This document shows, one piece after another, positions 31,710 through 42,225 of a DNA stretch of 64,000 nt (position 1 is the stretch's first letter; each line of letters opens with the position of its first letter). The stretch comes from Trichobilharzia regenti (Eukaryota; Platyhelminthes; Trematoda; Strigeidida; Schistosomatidae): positions 92,824,319-92,888,318 of the forward strand of contig OX235264.1 in assembly GCA_944472135.2 (NCBI GenBank), in the 5' to 3' direction. The notes below the pieces were generated by a model. The model saw only the letters and a list, made by a program, of their open reading frames with translations, was not told where the DNA came from and searched no databases. A program made the position numbers and the translations under genes.

Positions 31710-32995
31710 ACAAGCTGGATTCAAGAAAAACAAGTAATGTATTGATCAAATCACCACACTACGGATCATCATTGAATAAAGCTTGGGATGACAGTCACCT
31801 CTCTATCTCAACTTCAGCGACTTTGGAAAGGCATTCGACAGCGTCAATCAAGAGGTGATTTGGCAACTACTTCGCTACTATGCGATGTCACCGACAATCA
31901 TACATCTCATCCAACAGTTGTACGACAATGCTGCATGCCAAGGAATCCACAATAGGAAACTAACGGAATCCTTCAAAATAAAGGTGAGAGTCGGACAAGC
32001 TGGCTGCCTACTATCGCCAATGATTTTCCTGATTGCAGTAGATTGGATAATTCGACAGACAACGGGCAATGAGGAAACAGGCATAAAATGGACCCACCCA
32101 AATATCTTGGAGGATCTGGTCTTCATGGATGATATATGTGTGACTTCCGACAAAGTGGAAGATATGCAAGTGAAAAGCAACAAGTTAGCAGAAGAAGCAT
32201 TAAAGATAGGACGGACTTCATGTGAAAATACAGAAAACAGAGGTAATGAAGATTCCTGGGCAACATCAACAACAGACAACAACAACAGACAACAATCAGC
32301 CGGCATAAATGGGAGGAACCTGAAAGAAACAACCTCCTTCACCTACCCAACTACCTACCTACCTACCTGGGAAGCATCGCTTCAACTACAGGCCAACGGA
32401 ACTGACGAGGATATCAAAGCCTGAATCGGTAAAGCAAGACAAGCTTTCATTACTCTTAAGTATATGTGGAGGTCAACAGCACTCAGAATCAAAAATAAGA
32501 TCCGGATTTTCAACTCCAATGTGAAGTCAGTCAGTGCCACTTACTCCATGGTTCAGAGACTTGCACTGCGCGTCATAAAGAGCACCTCAAACAAACTACA
32601 CACCTTCATCAACAGTTGTCTTCGCTCAATACTCAAGATCAGATGGCCAGCCAGAAAAGATCAGCAGGACGGATCTCTGGAAATCAGCGAACCAACACAG
32701 GAGGAACCGATTGTGAAACAAATGGGCAGGAAGAAATGGAGGTGGATTGGCTGGCCATACTCTGAGGAAACCATCAAGTGACATTACTAGACAAGCCATT
32801 GCTCGATTGGAACCCGAAAGGGAAGCGGTGAGTTGGTCGTCAGTGCGAGGTTGACTTGTAGGAGGAGGTCATGTGACGAGGAGATGAAAGCATGTGGGTA
32901 GACTTGGGGTGGGGTGAAAATGTTGGCAGAAAACAGAAGGCGATGGAGGTGCGCAGCTGAAGCCGTATGTTCCTCTAGGAATTAAAGGAAATAAT
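31710..32995 (+). mobile_element. RTE-beta, 5'-truncated twin of 26815-28070
   Basis: From 31735 to 32985 it aligns base for base with 26815-28065 at a constant offset of 4920. It shares the TAA stop after RIIIE and the TGA stop after DIKA. The coding pieces are MIWQLLRYYAMSPTIIHLIQ, LEDLVFMDDICVTSDKVEDM and MWRSTALRIKNKIRIFNSNV. One roughly 120-bp patch (31950-32075) differs and instead resembles the copy at 14590-14720. Confidence 0.9.
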
Positions 32996-33570
32996 AATCA
33001 TCTTATCTTTTGAATTCTAAGTTATCTAAGACACTGAATTTAATACAACTGATTCCTGTTATTAGTTTGATTAAGGAAAGAATAAACCATTTGCAGTTTT
33101 GAAAATGCAAGCTCGTTATATGTCGTGAATTCTCTGCAAATGTTTTTATCTTAAACAAAATAAAATTATAAGTTACAAAACAGATCGAAATTAAAAGCAA
33201 CATTTTTCCACAGATGATATTAGTAGACAAATATTTTAGTGTTAAAAGGCCAACTATTTATAGCATAATTAGACAGGAGGTTGGAAACAAGGGCCGAATA
33301 CAGACACAATACAAAATCGAGCAAGACAATGAGTTCATACCTACTACACAGCAGAGTTCCACAGGGTGACAAGGAATATCCTAAAGTGAAATTGTACCGT
33401 CAACAATACATGTAGCTTATTTAGAAAGTTGGTAAGTGATAATCAAAGTCAAAATTAAGCGGAGTGTCACCTAACAGAACAAAACACATAAACACACGAA
33501 CAAAACAATTACGGTTACCAGAGTAGTGAGAGATTAGTCACACTATCTTTCTACATTTGTTTTTGTAATA
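32996..33570. other. AT-rich non-coding stretch
   Basis: Nothing supported. Confidence 0.4.
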
Positions 33571-33574
33571 CTTT

Positions 33575-33720
33575 TATAGTACATTGCAGTTTCTTTAGCA
33601 GGCTGATTGGTTCTGTGGGGTAGGGTCGCTTTCAACCCTTCCTCTTTACCCTGGCTTTGGAATGGCTATGAAACTAGCGAGGTTGATAACTAGGCGAGGT
33701 TACTATACAGGTCAAGAACT
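33575..33720 (-). mobile_element. RTE 5' leader fragment
   Basis: It resembles the leader of the RTE-alpha copy at 9480-9620 (CCTCT-rich, then GAAACTAGCGAG and AGGCGAGGTTA). Confidence 0.5.
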
Positions 33721-33724
33721 TTCA

Positions 33725-34020
33725 CTGTGTATCATGACAAGTATTTCCGATATCCAGTTACAGACTTCCATCAACAGCTGTCCCCTTTTCTAGACAACCA
33801 GGCGGCTAGAAAGAATTAACAACAAGAAAGCCTGTCTGGAAACAAACCAACAGGCAACAGCCGATATCTCAACAAATATGTAGGAGAAGATTGAGGTGGA
33901 TCAGGCCCAGACTGAGGAGGCCGTTGAATGATATTAGACGCAATGCAGGTCATGGCTCGAGAAGAATCCCAATAGGAAGCGATGAGTGGGTCGTTGGTGT
34001 GAGCACAACGAAAGTGTCAT
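33725..34020 (+). mobile_element. RTE 3' fragment
   Basis: It carries the order seen in other RTE C-termini: KLPSTAVPFS-like, a polar segment, ICRRRLRWIRPRLRRPLNDI, and the basic end region with SREESQ-like residues. Stops interrupt it. Confidence 0.55.
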
Positions 34021-34339
34021 CTGTGTATCTTAGCTATTTTTAGGTGTCAGTGTGTTTGAGAAGATGTCATCTTCAGATGTATTGATGAGACTATTAGGGA
34101 AACCAGTGAATCAGATGATCACTTCGTGGAACGTTGTTCTCGAGGTGTGATTGATTCGCTTTAATCCTCGACTTTCAACCATTGGAACTCGAGTTTTAAC
34201 CCACTTCATCTACGTTATTTAGCTAAGGCAACTGAATAATGTCATCAGCCTTCACACGATATATGTAGCGTGAGAAACGTATTTTGAGTAGATGAGTTTT
34301 AATTGTCCTCGAAATTTCCCTTATTTAGACCGCATCATT
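34021..34339. other. non-coding stretch
   Basis: Nothing supported. Confidence 0.35.
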
Positions 34340-34935
34340 TCAACCATAGGCTACATCACAGATGAGGATAACGAAACCAGACAGATTCGGAGAAGCAACC
34401 CAGAAATTCATCACTGTGAAATCAGTTTGTAATGTCCGCATTCAGTATAAAGAACAAGGCTCTAATTTTCAGCATTAGAATTAAGTCAGTGGTCTCTTCT
34501 ATGTAGGTCAGAAACTACTATGAGGAGCCACAGAAAGCATGTCCAACTGGCTACTGCGGACTTTTACCAACAGCAGACTTCGTTGGCTCTATACCGCAGA
34601 TCAGATGGCCAACCAAAAAGAATCAGCAATAAAAAACGATGGGACTGAACCAACCAAAGAAGTCATTGCTCAACAGATTTGCATAAAAAATGGAAATGAA
34701 TCGAACACATGTTGAGGAGATCGTCAATTAATACCACACGCCAGGATCTCGAGTGGAACTCGTATTGGAAACAGCGAGATTGAGGGTAAAACAGAGGAGA
34801 TTGTGAGAGGAGGAGATGAAAGACTTTGGGCAATCGTGGGGTCAGATAATGAGTACCACAGAGAACAAGGTGAAATAGAGATGTGATGTTAAATTCTTAT
34901 GTTTTACTCATAAGCTAACAGAACAATAATGATAA
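34340..34935 (+). mobile_element. RTE 3' fragment
   Basis: It starts near DEDNETRQIRRSNPEIHHCE and proceeds through the segment equivalent to SIKNKALIFSIRIKSVVSS and STQHVEEIVN to a 3' end. The tail is AACAATAATGATAATAATA at about 34935. Confidence 0.6.
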
Positions 34936-35394
34936 TAATATTGCCTTGACCACAAATTGAAAGTAATTATAATAAATAACTGTTATGTCAGCTTGTCTGC
35001 AACCTTGAAAACACACTGTAATTTGAAACTGCATTATGCAACACATAGACCAGTGTGAGAGAATTTCCAGAAGCCTAGCAGTACCCAGAGGAATCAGAAA
35101 TCAACAAACACATTACTACAGACAAAATTTACCAACCAATGAAAAATGAATCACATGACGACAAAGTTCAAATTCTAAATCAATAAAAATGATCAATAGT
35201 TGATGATGTAAATTAACAATCAGTCAAGACAGTCGTTGTCAAGAAATACAATTGTGCTATTCTCATGGAGGATCCAAACTAAATTCATTTCACACCAAGA
35301 GTTGCTCTGAACATGTTGTTCCTAGTAGGCGGACAATGAAAGTTTCTTAATTGAATCAATCAGCTCAGAGAATATAACTAAATGAAGAGAACAG
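34936..35394. other. AT-rich non-coding stretch
   Basis: Nothing supported. Confidence 0.4.
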
Positions 35395-36140
35395 TGAGAG
35401 CGGGAAATCACGAAACTCGTGGCGTCAAACAGAAGTAGTACTGCCTCAATTACCATCGACACCCACATTTTGCTGTACCATTGGTGGTATCAACTTATCT
35501 GGGGAGCATTGTCTCAGCTTAAGGCAGTTAGAACGGAAGAGGATGTTAAATCGAGCGAGAATCGGAAAGGCGAGAAACACATTCATCAACCTGAAACCAA
35601 TCTGGAAATCTTCGTCACTCAGCATCAACAACAAAATCCAGTCTGACTTTCAATACAAACGTCAAGTCAGTCAGTTCTTCTATACGGATGAGAAACTTGG
35701 CGGGAGGATTACAAAGAATATTTCCAACAGCCTGTTGCAGAGCTTCATCAACAACTAACAGTCTTCGCTCTGTACTGAAGATCAGATGGCCGGGCCGGAA
35801 AGAATCACCAACAAGCAACTATGGGACCAAACAAAGCAAGAATCAACCGCCTAACAAATATGCAGGAGAAAGTGGAGATGGATCGGACACTCTCTGAGGA
35901 GGCCACCGCTGGGTGACATCGCGCGCGCGTCAGGCGGTTGCTCGAGTGGAACGCGAAAGGGAAGCGGCGTGTGGGACGTCCAAGGGTGACATGGAGGAGG
36001 TCGTGTGAAGAGGAGTTGAAAGAGTATGGACTAACATGGATGCAGATGAAAAGTACAGCAGAAGACAGAAGTATATGGAGACGTGCAGTTGAAGCCCTAT
36101 ATTCCACTAGGAACCCAAGGGAGCAATAATAATAATAATT
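35395..36140 (+). mobile_element. RTE-alpha 3' end
   Basis: ARNTFINLKPIWKSSSLSIN (35543-35758), NISNSLLQSFINN, SVLKIRWPGRKES, then in another frame GKRRVGRPRVTWRRSCEEEL through STRNPREQ, ending at 36129 with a TAATAATAATAAT tail. It is the closest relative of the C-terminus at 5392-5959. Two frame changes are present. Confidence 0.8.
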
Positions 36141-36234
36141 GGTGGTATCATCTATACTGATAATAAAAGACCTGTCTACATGTCCTGATAGCAATTTACA
36201 TTTGTGAACTCTAGGTTGTTATTAAGACAGGTAA

Positions 36235-36368
36235 CATGTTGTTGATATTAAATGGTTTGAGGCAGTCAGCGGGAAGCCTTGGACCTAAGTTTCGTGATAT
36301 TAGGCACTTACCAGTTAGCAGAGCTTATCTGCGACCTTAAAAGAACTCAAGTCCTTTCTAGGATTCGA
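36235..36368 (-). repeat. S3 repeat, minus-strand half of a foldback
   Basis: The minus strand shows ACGAAACTTAGGTCCAAGG, the 3' half of the S3 hammerhead region. This half is joined back to back with the plus-strand copy that follows. Confidence 0.6.
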
Positions 36369-36740
36369 GACATTACACTAGTTAGTAGCTAGTTTTCAGT
36401 TTAAAATATCCAATACAGTCTTACAAGGGGTCAATCATGAGCCCGTTTAGTTCATTAGTAATGTTTCCGACTGCACCACTGGCTAATGACTCGGGTTCGA
36501 ATCTCGGAAAGGACATGAATTCCTTCGAGTGGTGACTTGTGAGTGTCAACTAGCACGAGACCCAAGTGAGGCAAGGCTTCCTGCTGATTGCCTCCAACCA
36601 ACTAATATCATTAATTCAAAGTGCACCGTGATGACGGGCCACGTAGAATGCTGGTCACATTGCAAACTTGACTGATAGAATTCAGTCTACATCAAGGATA
36701 GCACTAGATACATTACGCTAGTTAGTAACTAGAGTCCAAT
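36369..36740 (+). repeat. S3 repeat
   Basis: Near-complete S3: outer end ACATTACACTAGTTAGTAGC, head GAGCCCGTTTAGTTCATTAG, box B GGTTCGAATCTC. The hammerhead-like region is degenerate (CTTGTGA, GTGT/GCAC, GAGA). The 3' part repeats the outer sequence. Confidence 0.7.
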
Positions 36741-36814
36741 CAAAGGCAATATATCAGCGTTAGCCATGAAATCGATTAGATATTGATTATTTATGGTTTA
36801 AATTTCCATTGACG

Positions 36815-37200
36815 CGTGAAACCTTTAACTTATTAAATAGTCAGTAGAACAAGTGGATCTCGTCTTTCCAATTCATATAGATACAACGTTTTCTTTCTTT
36901 CTTTTCCTTTTCTCTCTCTCCTTTTTTCTGTTATGTGCAGCTTTGTTTCTTTCTTCTGCTTACGCCAGTAAATACGCCGAAACCTACTTTTCTAGCACCT
37001 TCAAACACTCTGTTTAATTTTGGGTTTGCTACCGACATGCTAATATGTTGTTGTCAAAACTAACTGAGATTACCCTCAAGCTACGTAGAATTTTATTTCA
37101 TTGTTAATTTATTAACTGGATGCAATACTGTAGTAAAATGCTGAGAATTCCATTCTGTATCATAAGTACTGTTTTGGAATAAAGCTATTATCATTACTGT
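36815..37200 (+). mobile_element. CR1-type 3' UTR
   Basis: Plus-strand equivalent of 48735-49190 and 7530-7970. It begins GTGAAACCTTTAACTTATTA and ends CTGAGAATTCCATTCTGTAT, then GGAATAAAGCTATTATCATTAC. Coding sequence is lost. Confidence 0.75.
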
Positions 37201-37810
37201 GAATAATAAAAGTTGCTGTTTTTATTGTCGCAGTTGCCTCAGTGACATCTGACTTTTGTGTGTGTCATCTCAGTGTGGAGAATATTTCCAATTCATCAGT
37301 TGACTTCACTATCACCATTGGAGGGAGGCTCATTTTAGTCAAATGGAACATCAACCAAGAAAAGCACTAACACTCCATTACAACTGTTGTATTATATAGT
37401 AAGAATTTAGGCAAACGAACACACTTCTTGAATAGCTACGAATATGCTGTACAAATCGACTAAGGTATTGAGGATACCTAGAAATGGTTTATTGGAAAAA
37501 GGTGTGCAAGAACTCCAACTTATTGTTCAATAGCTAAAAGTTAAAGTAAAAATATTTAGATCATAGAGTCATGTGACTATCTTATACTATGCACTTTTGT
37601 ATGATTCTAACAAAGAAAGGCAGAGATTCTATTGAAAGGTTATTTTCTCAATACTGATTACGCATTTATAAAAGCATTGAGCTTAAGTGTAAGCTGAAGT
37701 CACACAACATCGTTAGTCATTTATTCTGTCTGATAATCTCACTTCATGAAATGAATGTTGGTAGCGATTAGTTGTCTGAACTTGACTTAAATTTTTTCTC
37801 TCTACTTTAA
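37201..37810. other. AT-rich non-coding stretch
   Basis: Nothing supported. Confidence 0.4.
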
Positions 37811-37811
37811 C

Positions 37812-38065
37812 GCTTTGCAGTTTGAAACTATGGGCACTAGGTTCAAGCTTTGTTGGGAACATCATCACTCACTGGGAAATCAGGTACATCCTGTGGCTGA
37901 CGAGCCCCAAATAGGACGAAATGTGCCTTGTCCTGGATTCCACTGCTAGCCACCATTCACCAATTGTATACTAATTAAATGCCCAGACATCGTCGAAGCA
38001 TCTGGACAAGACACCGACATGTCAACCTGAGAATGAGCACTTCGGTCTAATCAATCGACGGGGAA
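37812..38065 (+). repeat. Sm-alpha-like repeat with degenerate hammerhead
   Basis: GTTTGAAACTATGGGCACTA followed by GGTTCAAGC is the tRNA-like 3' part. The hammerhead at about 37890-37942 keeps CTGACGA and GAAA, but helix II reads GCCC/GGAC and helix I is interrupted. The repeat ends CACTTCGGTCTAATCAATCG. Confidence 0.75.
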
Positions 38066-38784
38066 ATCTAAAAAAATTCAATTAAAATTTTCTCTCTACT
38101 GTTGCTGCATTCAGTTGTTAATTTTTTTTGGGGTTGGTTTAAGGAACAATGATACAAAGTGATAAGTCCTTCTAGTACATTAATTGCGAGTTGGTTCTAT
38201 TCATCACTGCTGACAACCCTCATTTTATGTTAAACGAAAGAGCCTTCCTCACATATTCCCTTACCTTTCTATTGGAATGCTGAGAGGTACAGGCTGTAAC
38301 GTTTCAGTGGTGGCAGTTGTGTTCTTGAACAGTGGGATTGTTAGTCTCACTTTCAACCTTCTCACTTCACTGATTTTAATACTGGCTAAGTGATTTTAAC
38401 AAGTTCATTGACAGGAAATTCAACGCTGACCTTCTGCCTAACTGACGGATATTTTACCACTGAAGTATCGACATACATAGACATACATAGTTAATACGGA
38501 TGAAATGATGGAAGGTAAAAAGAAGCTGGGTTGATGAATTAAGTTCACATGAAGGTTTGGGTCTCAACAGGATGTGAAGCGGGTTAGTCTCCAGTTTTTC
38601 ACTCCAGTACTATACTATTCAAGATAATAGTCTCTCTCTCTACCTTCCAGATGTACATTTCACTTGGATCCTCTAGTGTGATGCATAACTCAATTCCTTT
38701 GTTATCCCTATTTATGTATATACACTAGAAATCCTGTGGAAACGGCGTACGTTAAAGCTTTTTGGAAGCACTCTAAGGGTTTTA
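38066..38784. other. AT-rich non-coding stretch
   Basis: Nothing supported. Confidence 0.4.
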
Positions 38785-39035
38785 CTGCAGCTCATGGAGA
38801 ATTAATGAAAAGAAGAAACACGTAGTTCAGCGAAGAGTTTCTTCTCAACAAATTCATTTCCTTCTCCATATGTACAATTGAATTTATATACAGTGTGATT
38901 TCCACGAAACAGGATAGTGGTAAAAGTATTGAGTTGTTACAAACATAGTGTATAACACGAGTTGTGGAACTAAGTATAGTGATCGTTTGACGCATCGTAT
39001 CCTGTCTATCAGGGTTCAGTAACAAACTATCCCAC
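38785..39035 (-). repeat. PLE pLTR fragment, inverted
   Basis: TTCAGCGAAGAGTTTCTTCT, then AATTCATTTCC and TGTACAATTGAATTTATATA, resembles the outer part of the pLTR at 10340-10440 and 20495-20590. It lies in minus orientation upstream of a plus-strand PLE body, as at 10 kb. Confidence 0.6.
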
Positions 39036-39607
39036 ATAATTGCAGAAGGGTAGTAGTTGCCCTATAAGAAGTGTGACAGTCAACACTAGTCATTCCGTGT
39101 CAACAAACACCTCCTTAAAAATAATCCACAAAGCGAAGAAAGATCTTACAAAGGCGACATATTGTTGGCTTATTTGCATTGCTCAAGGTTTAGCCAATCA
39201 TCCAGGCTCCTCTCCGATTTCAACGTAAACTAGATGGCATGATGACAGTTGTTGAACTCCTTAGTTATCGTTGATGAGAAAGAATATTGATATGAAAGAA
39301 TATCCCAAGCACTACTGGAAGTGTCTTCATTGCAATCATATCCATCCAAATCATCGCTATTTGAAATATCATACGCTGAATGTGATCGGTGACATAAAAT
39401 TTCGAATACCAGGGAGAGAAAGAAACATTTCACTATGAACACATGCTTTATTCGAACTGACAGAAGACGAACAGAGAAATTTTACAGACTACATCCATTC
39501 AGTTTCTAGAAAACGTTATGAAGATGTAAAACTGAAACTCACAAATAGTCTTAAAGTTGAAGACACTTATTCGGGTTTTCGTGCCACACCAGAGAAATAC
39601 GTTTTCA

Positions 39608-40010
39608 AGTGTTGGTTTTGTAGGGATTTGGTTTGATTGTATGGGGGATTTAATCTGATGCTCACTAGCGACTGGCCCTATTCAGGCAGTTAACCCGGGG
39701 TTCTAGTGGGAAGCCGTGACCAGTAGGGTACAGCAGGTCGAAGATGAGGCAGTAACTCATCGAAGAAGACAATGCGAAGTGGTCGCGCTATGTCGTGAAT
39801 TGGCAGAAGTTAGAATTCAAGAACTATTGGATCGGGTCCCAGTGGCTCAATGGTCTTCGAGCTCGCCTTGTAACTAGAAGGTCCTGGGTTCGAACCCCGG
39901 TGGGTGCGTAATACTGAGGAGTCCCAAACTAGGACGAAACAGCTGTCCAGTACTCTCAGGTTTTCCAGTGGCTCTCTAACTGATGTCAGCTCATGATTAA
40001 ATTCCCCATA
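39608..40010 (+). repeat. S2 repeat, complete, with 13-bp TSD
   Basis: A 403-bp insertion flanked by AAATACGTTTTCA at 39595-39607 and 40011-40023. Box A TGGCTCAATGG is at 39843-39853 and box B GGTTCGAACCC at 39887-39897. A hammerhead follows directly. The two ends are partly inverted relative to each other (TATGGGGGATTTAATC near 39640 against GATTAAATTCCCCATA at 39995-40010). Inserted in PLE coding sequence. Confidence 0.9.
39908..39953 (+). ncRNA. hammerhead ribozyme-like motif (S2)
   Basis: Core CTGAGGA at 39914-39920 fits CTGANGA. Helix II GTCC/GGAC has loop CAAACTA, and GAAA is at 39936-39939. Helix III ACAGCTGT is self-complementary, and the cleavage triplet GTC ends at 39947. Helix I is GTAATA against CAGTAC, with four of six positions paired. 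All invariant core positions are intact, so only helix I stability is in doubt. The size and layout match the Sm-alpha type. Confidence 0.75.
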
Positions 40011-40204
40011 AAATACGTTTTCATTTACTTTAGTGTATCATTAACTCTTATCCAACTGCAAGCTTTGTCACTGGGTCGGAAATTCTGTGATATCTCAACA
40101 AATTTGAGTGACTTGGATAAAAAGGCGCAGTTTGAAACACTGATTTATCAGACAAATGACCTTCTCCCAGTGTCAAACAAATCATATAAACAATTCAAGT
40201 CTAC

Positions 40205-40404
40205 AGTACAGTGAGTCGGTGGCACAGTGTTTAGGACTCTCGCCGACCACGCACATGGTCCGGGGTTGGATCCACTGCCGATGCTTACCTGATATTTATA
40301 GTCGGCCTGAAAAATTTGGGCTACCGATATCACATGCTGAAAATTTCATACTTGTAACAAAAATACTGTGTGGAATCAAGCTGTAATCAAAAAATAAATA
40401 AAAG
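40205..40404 (+). repeat. S1 tRNA-like SINE inserted in PLE
   Basis: GTCGGTGGCACAGTGTTTAG and GGTTGGATCC (box B with one change). It ends AATCAAGCTGTAATC plus an A-rich tail. PLE coding resumes directly after it (ELPSYIN). No convincing target duplication is seen. Confidence 0.8.
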
Positions 40405-41496
40405 AGCTGCCATCGTATATCAATACAAAACCACATGTCAAACGATTGATTTCATCCGAGCACAGAAAGCAACTGCTTGAGATTTTCAGGAATACAGATT
40501 TAGTTCTGAACAGCCCAGATAAAGGTGCTGGCATCGTCCTGATGAATCGCCAAGACTATGTTGATAAAATGTTGTCCATCATGTCAGATGAAAACAAATT
40601 TTCGACAGAAAATAACCAGAAAGGCCTGAGTGAACAAACTGAAGGGAAGATAACGCAAATTCTGAAGAAGATGAATAACGAATCGATTTGGAAATAATAA
40701 AGAAAGTGCAATTCAAAAACACCTTAATATGGACGAAATATACCAAATGATAAAAAGTAAATCAGGTGAGGAGAAAGTTTAAAATCCAAGTCAATAGAAA
40801 ACAGTCAATACATATGTAAAGGTGGTTACCGGGAGACGCAATTATATCACTCATGAAGAAATTTGAATAATTACACTTTATCCTAAATACTGCACTGAAG
40901 TTGTCGTCCAGAAAGACGACGAAAGCCCCGCAACTAGGCCAGCCAGCTCAGAGAACACTATTAATTTCAAACGAATCGAATGTTAGCTCTGAATTATTTG
41001 AGCAAATCCTACCCTGAAGTTCTGTAACTCTCCGGTTATTATGTCTTCCGAAAGTGCACGAAAGTAACGTACCACTTGGATATGACAAATTCCTCATATC
41101 ATGCTGTCACTAAATGGCTCGCAGACTTCCTCCTACCTATCGGAAATAATCTCTGCCAGCATAGTGTTTCACATTCATTTTAATTCGTCAATTCAATAAG
41201 TGATGCCAATGTATCCGGGAAGAAAATGATATACATGGATGTTAGGTCCCTTTTCACCAATGTCCCTCTCATTGAAACTAGTTGCTTTATATGCGAACTC
41301 ATTGAGGACAATAATGTAGACGTGTGTGTTCTCATCCACTACCGAAGGGATCTGATATTTAGATGCACTTTCAATTTCCAGTTCAAGTTCAACAACATGC
41401 TTTATAGACAAAGAGTCAGAGTGGCAGCAGAGTCATCAGTGGGTCCTCTAGTCGCAGACTGTTTCTTGGCAAGTCTAGAGAATAGTATGTTACGAC

Positions 41497-41966
41497 CCAA
41501 AAATAAGATCCGTATTTTCAACTCCAATGTGAAGTCAGTGCTACTTACTATATGGATCAGAGACTTCACGCGTCATGAAGAGCATCTCAAACAAACTACA
41601 CACCTTCATCGCTCAATACTCAAGATCAGATGGCCAGCCAAAAAAGATCAGCACCACGGATCTCTGGAAATCAGCGAACCAACCAAAACAAATAGGCAGG
41701 AAGAAATGGAGATGGATTAGCCATACTGTGAGGAAACCACCAAGGGATATCACAAGACAAGCCATTGCTCGAGTGGAACCCGAAAGGGAAGCGGCGAGTT
41801 TGTCGTCAGTGCGAGGTTGATTTGTAGGAGGAGGTCATGTGACGAGGAGATGAAAGCATGTGGGTAGACTTGGAGTGGGGTGAAAAAGTTGGCAGAAAAC
41901 CGAACGCAATGGAAACTTGGGCGGCTGAAGCCGTATGTTCCTCTTGGAATTAAAGGATAAAGTAAA
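41497..41966 (+). mobile_element. RTE-beta 3' end inserted in PLE
   Basis: Starts PKNKIRIFNSNVKSVLLTIW and continues MKSISNKLHTFIAQYSRSDG and KKWRWISHTVRK-like to the RTE-beta 3' end (GTTCCTCTTGGAATTAAAGG). PLE RT sequence lies on both sides. A 5'-truncated, dead insert. Confidence 0.85.
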
Positions 41967-41969
41967 TAA

Positions 41970-42225
41970 TAATCGATAGTTTCCTTATGAACCAAAGATA
42001 CACGAATGATAATTTCATCATAGGTGACGAGAATACTAAAATGGAAATGATAACTAAGGATTTCAAAAGCTGTCACCATGACATCCATTTCCCGGTGAAA
42101 TCCCAGAGTAACTATGAATTTCATCTTTTTGGATGTTTTGCGAAAAAGGAAATCTGATGGTTTAGTTATTCACTCAGGAAAGACAGAGATATGCACTGAA
42201 AAGAAATTTATTCAACCACTTCTAC
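41970..42225 (+). pseudogene. PLE RT motif C with deletion fusing RT to endonuclease end
   Basis: Reads MNQRYTNDNFIIGDENTKME, where sister elements have YVDD, so the catalytic motif is mutated to YTND. It continues TKDFKSCHHDIHFPVKSQS, then FLDVLRKRKSDGLVIHS (end of RT) joined within a few codons to EICTEKKFIQPLLLWG (end of endonuclease). The linker and GIY-YIG core are deleted. Confidence 0.7.

Larger units (their letters stand above)
39455..41496 (+). pseudogene. PLE N-terminal region and RT, interrupted
   Basis: The N-terminal part reads LQALSLGRKFCDISTNLSDL and AQFETLIYQTNDLLPVSNKS (to 40204). After S1 it reads ELPSYINTKPHVKRL, FRNTDLVLNSPDKGAGIVLM and NRQDYVDKMLSIMSDENKF, matching the conserved DKG-G-x-VLM block of PLEs. 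Degenerate RT sequence follows, then MDVRSLFTNVPLIETSCFIC, LIFRCTFNFQFKFNNMLYRQ and VGPLVADCFLASLENS (motif B region). Stops occur after ESIWK and around 40990-41190. Confidence 0.8.
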
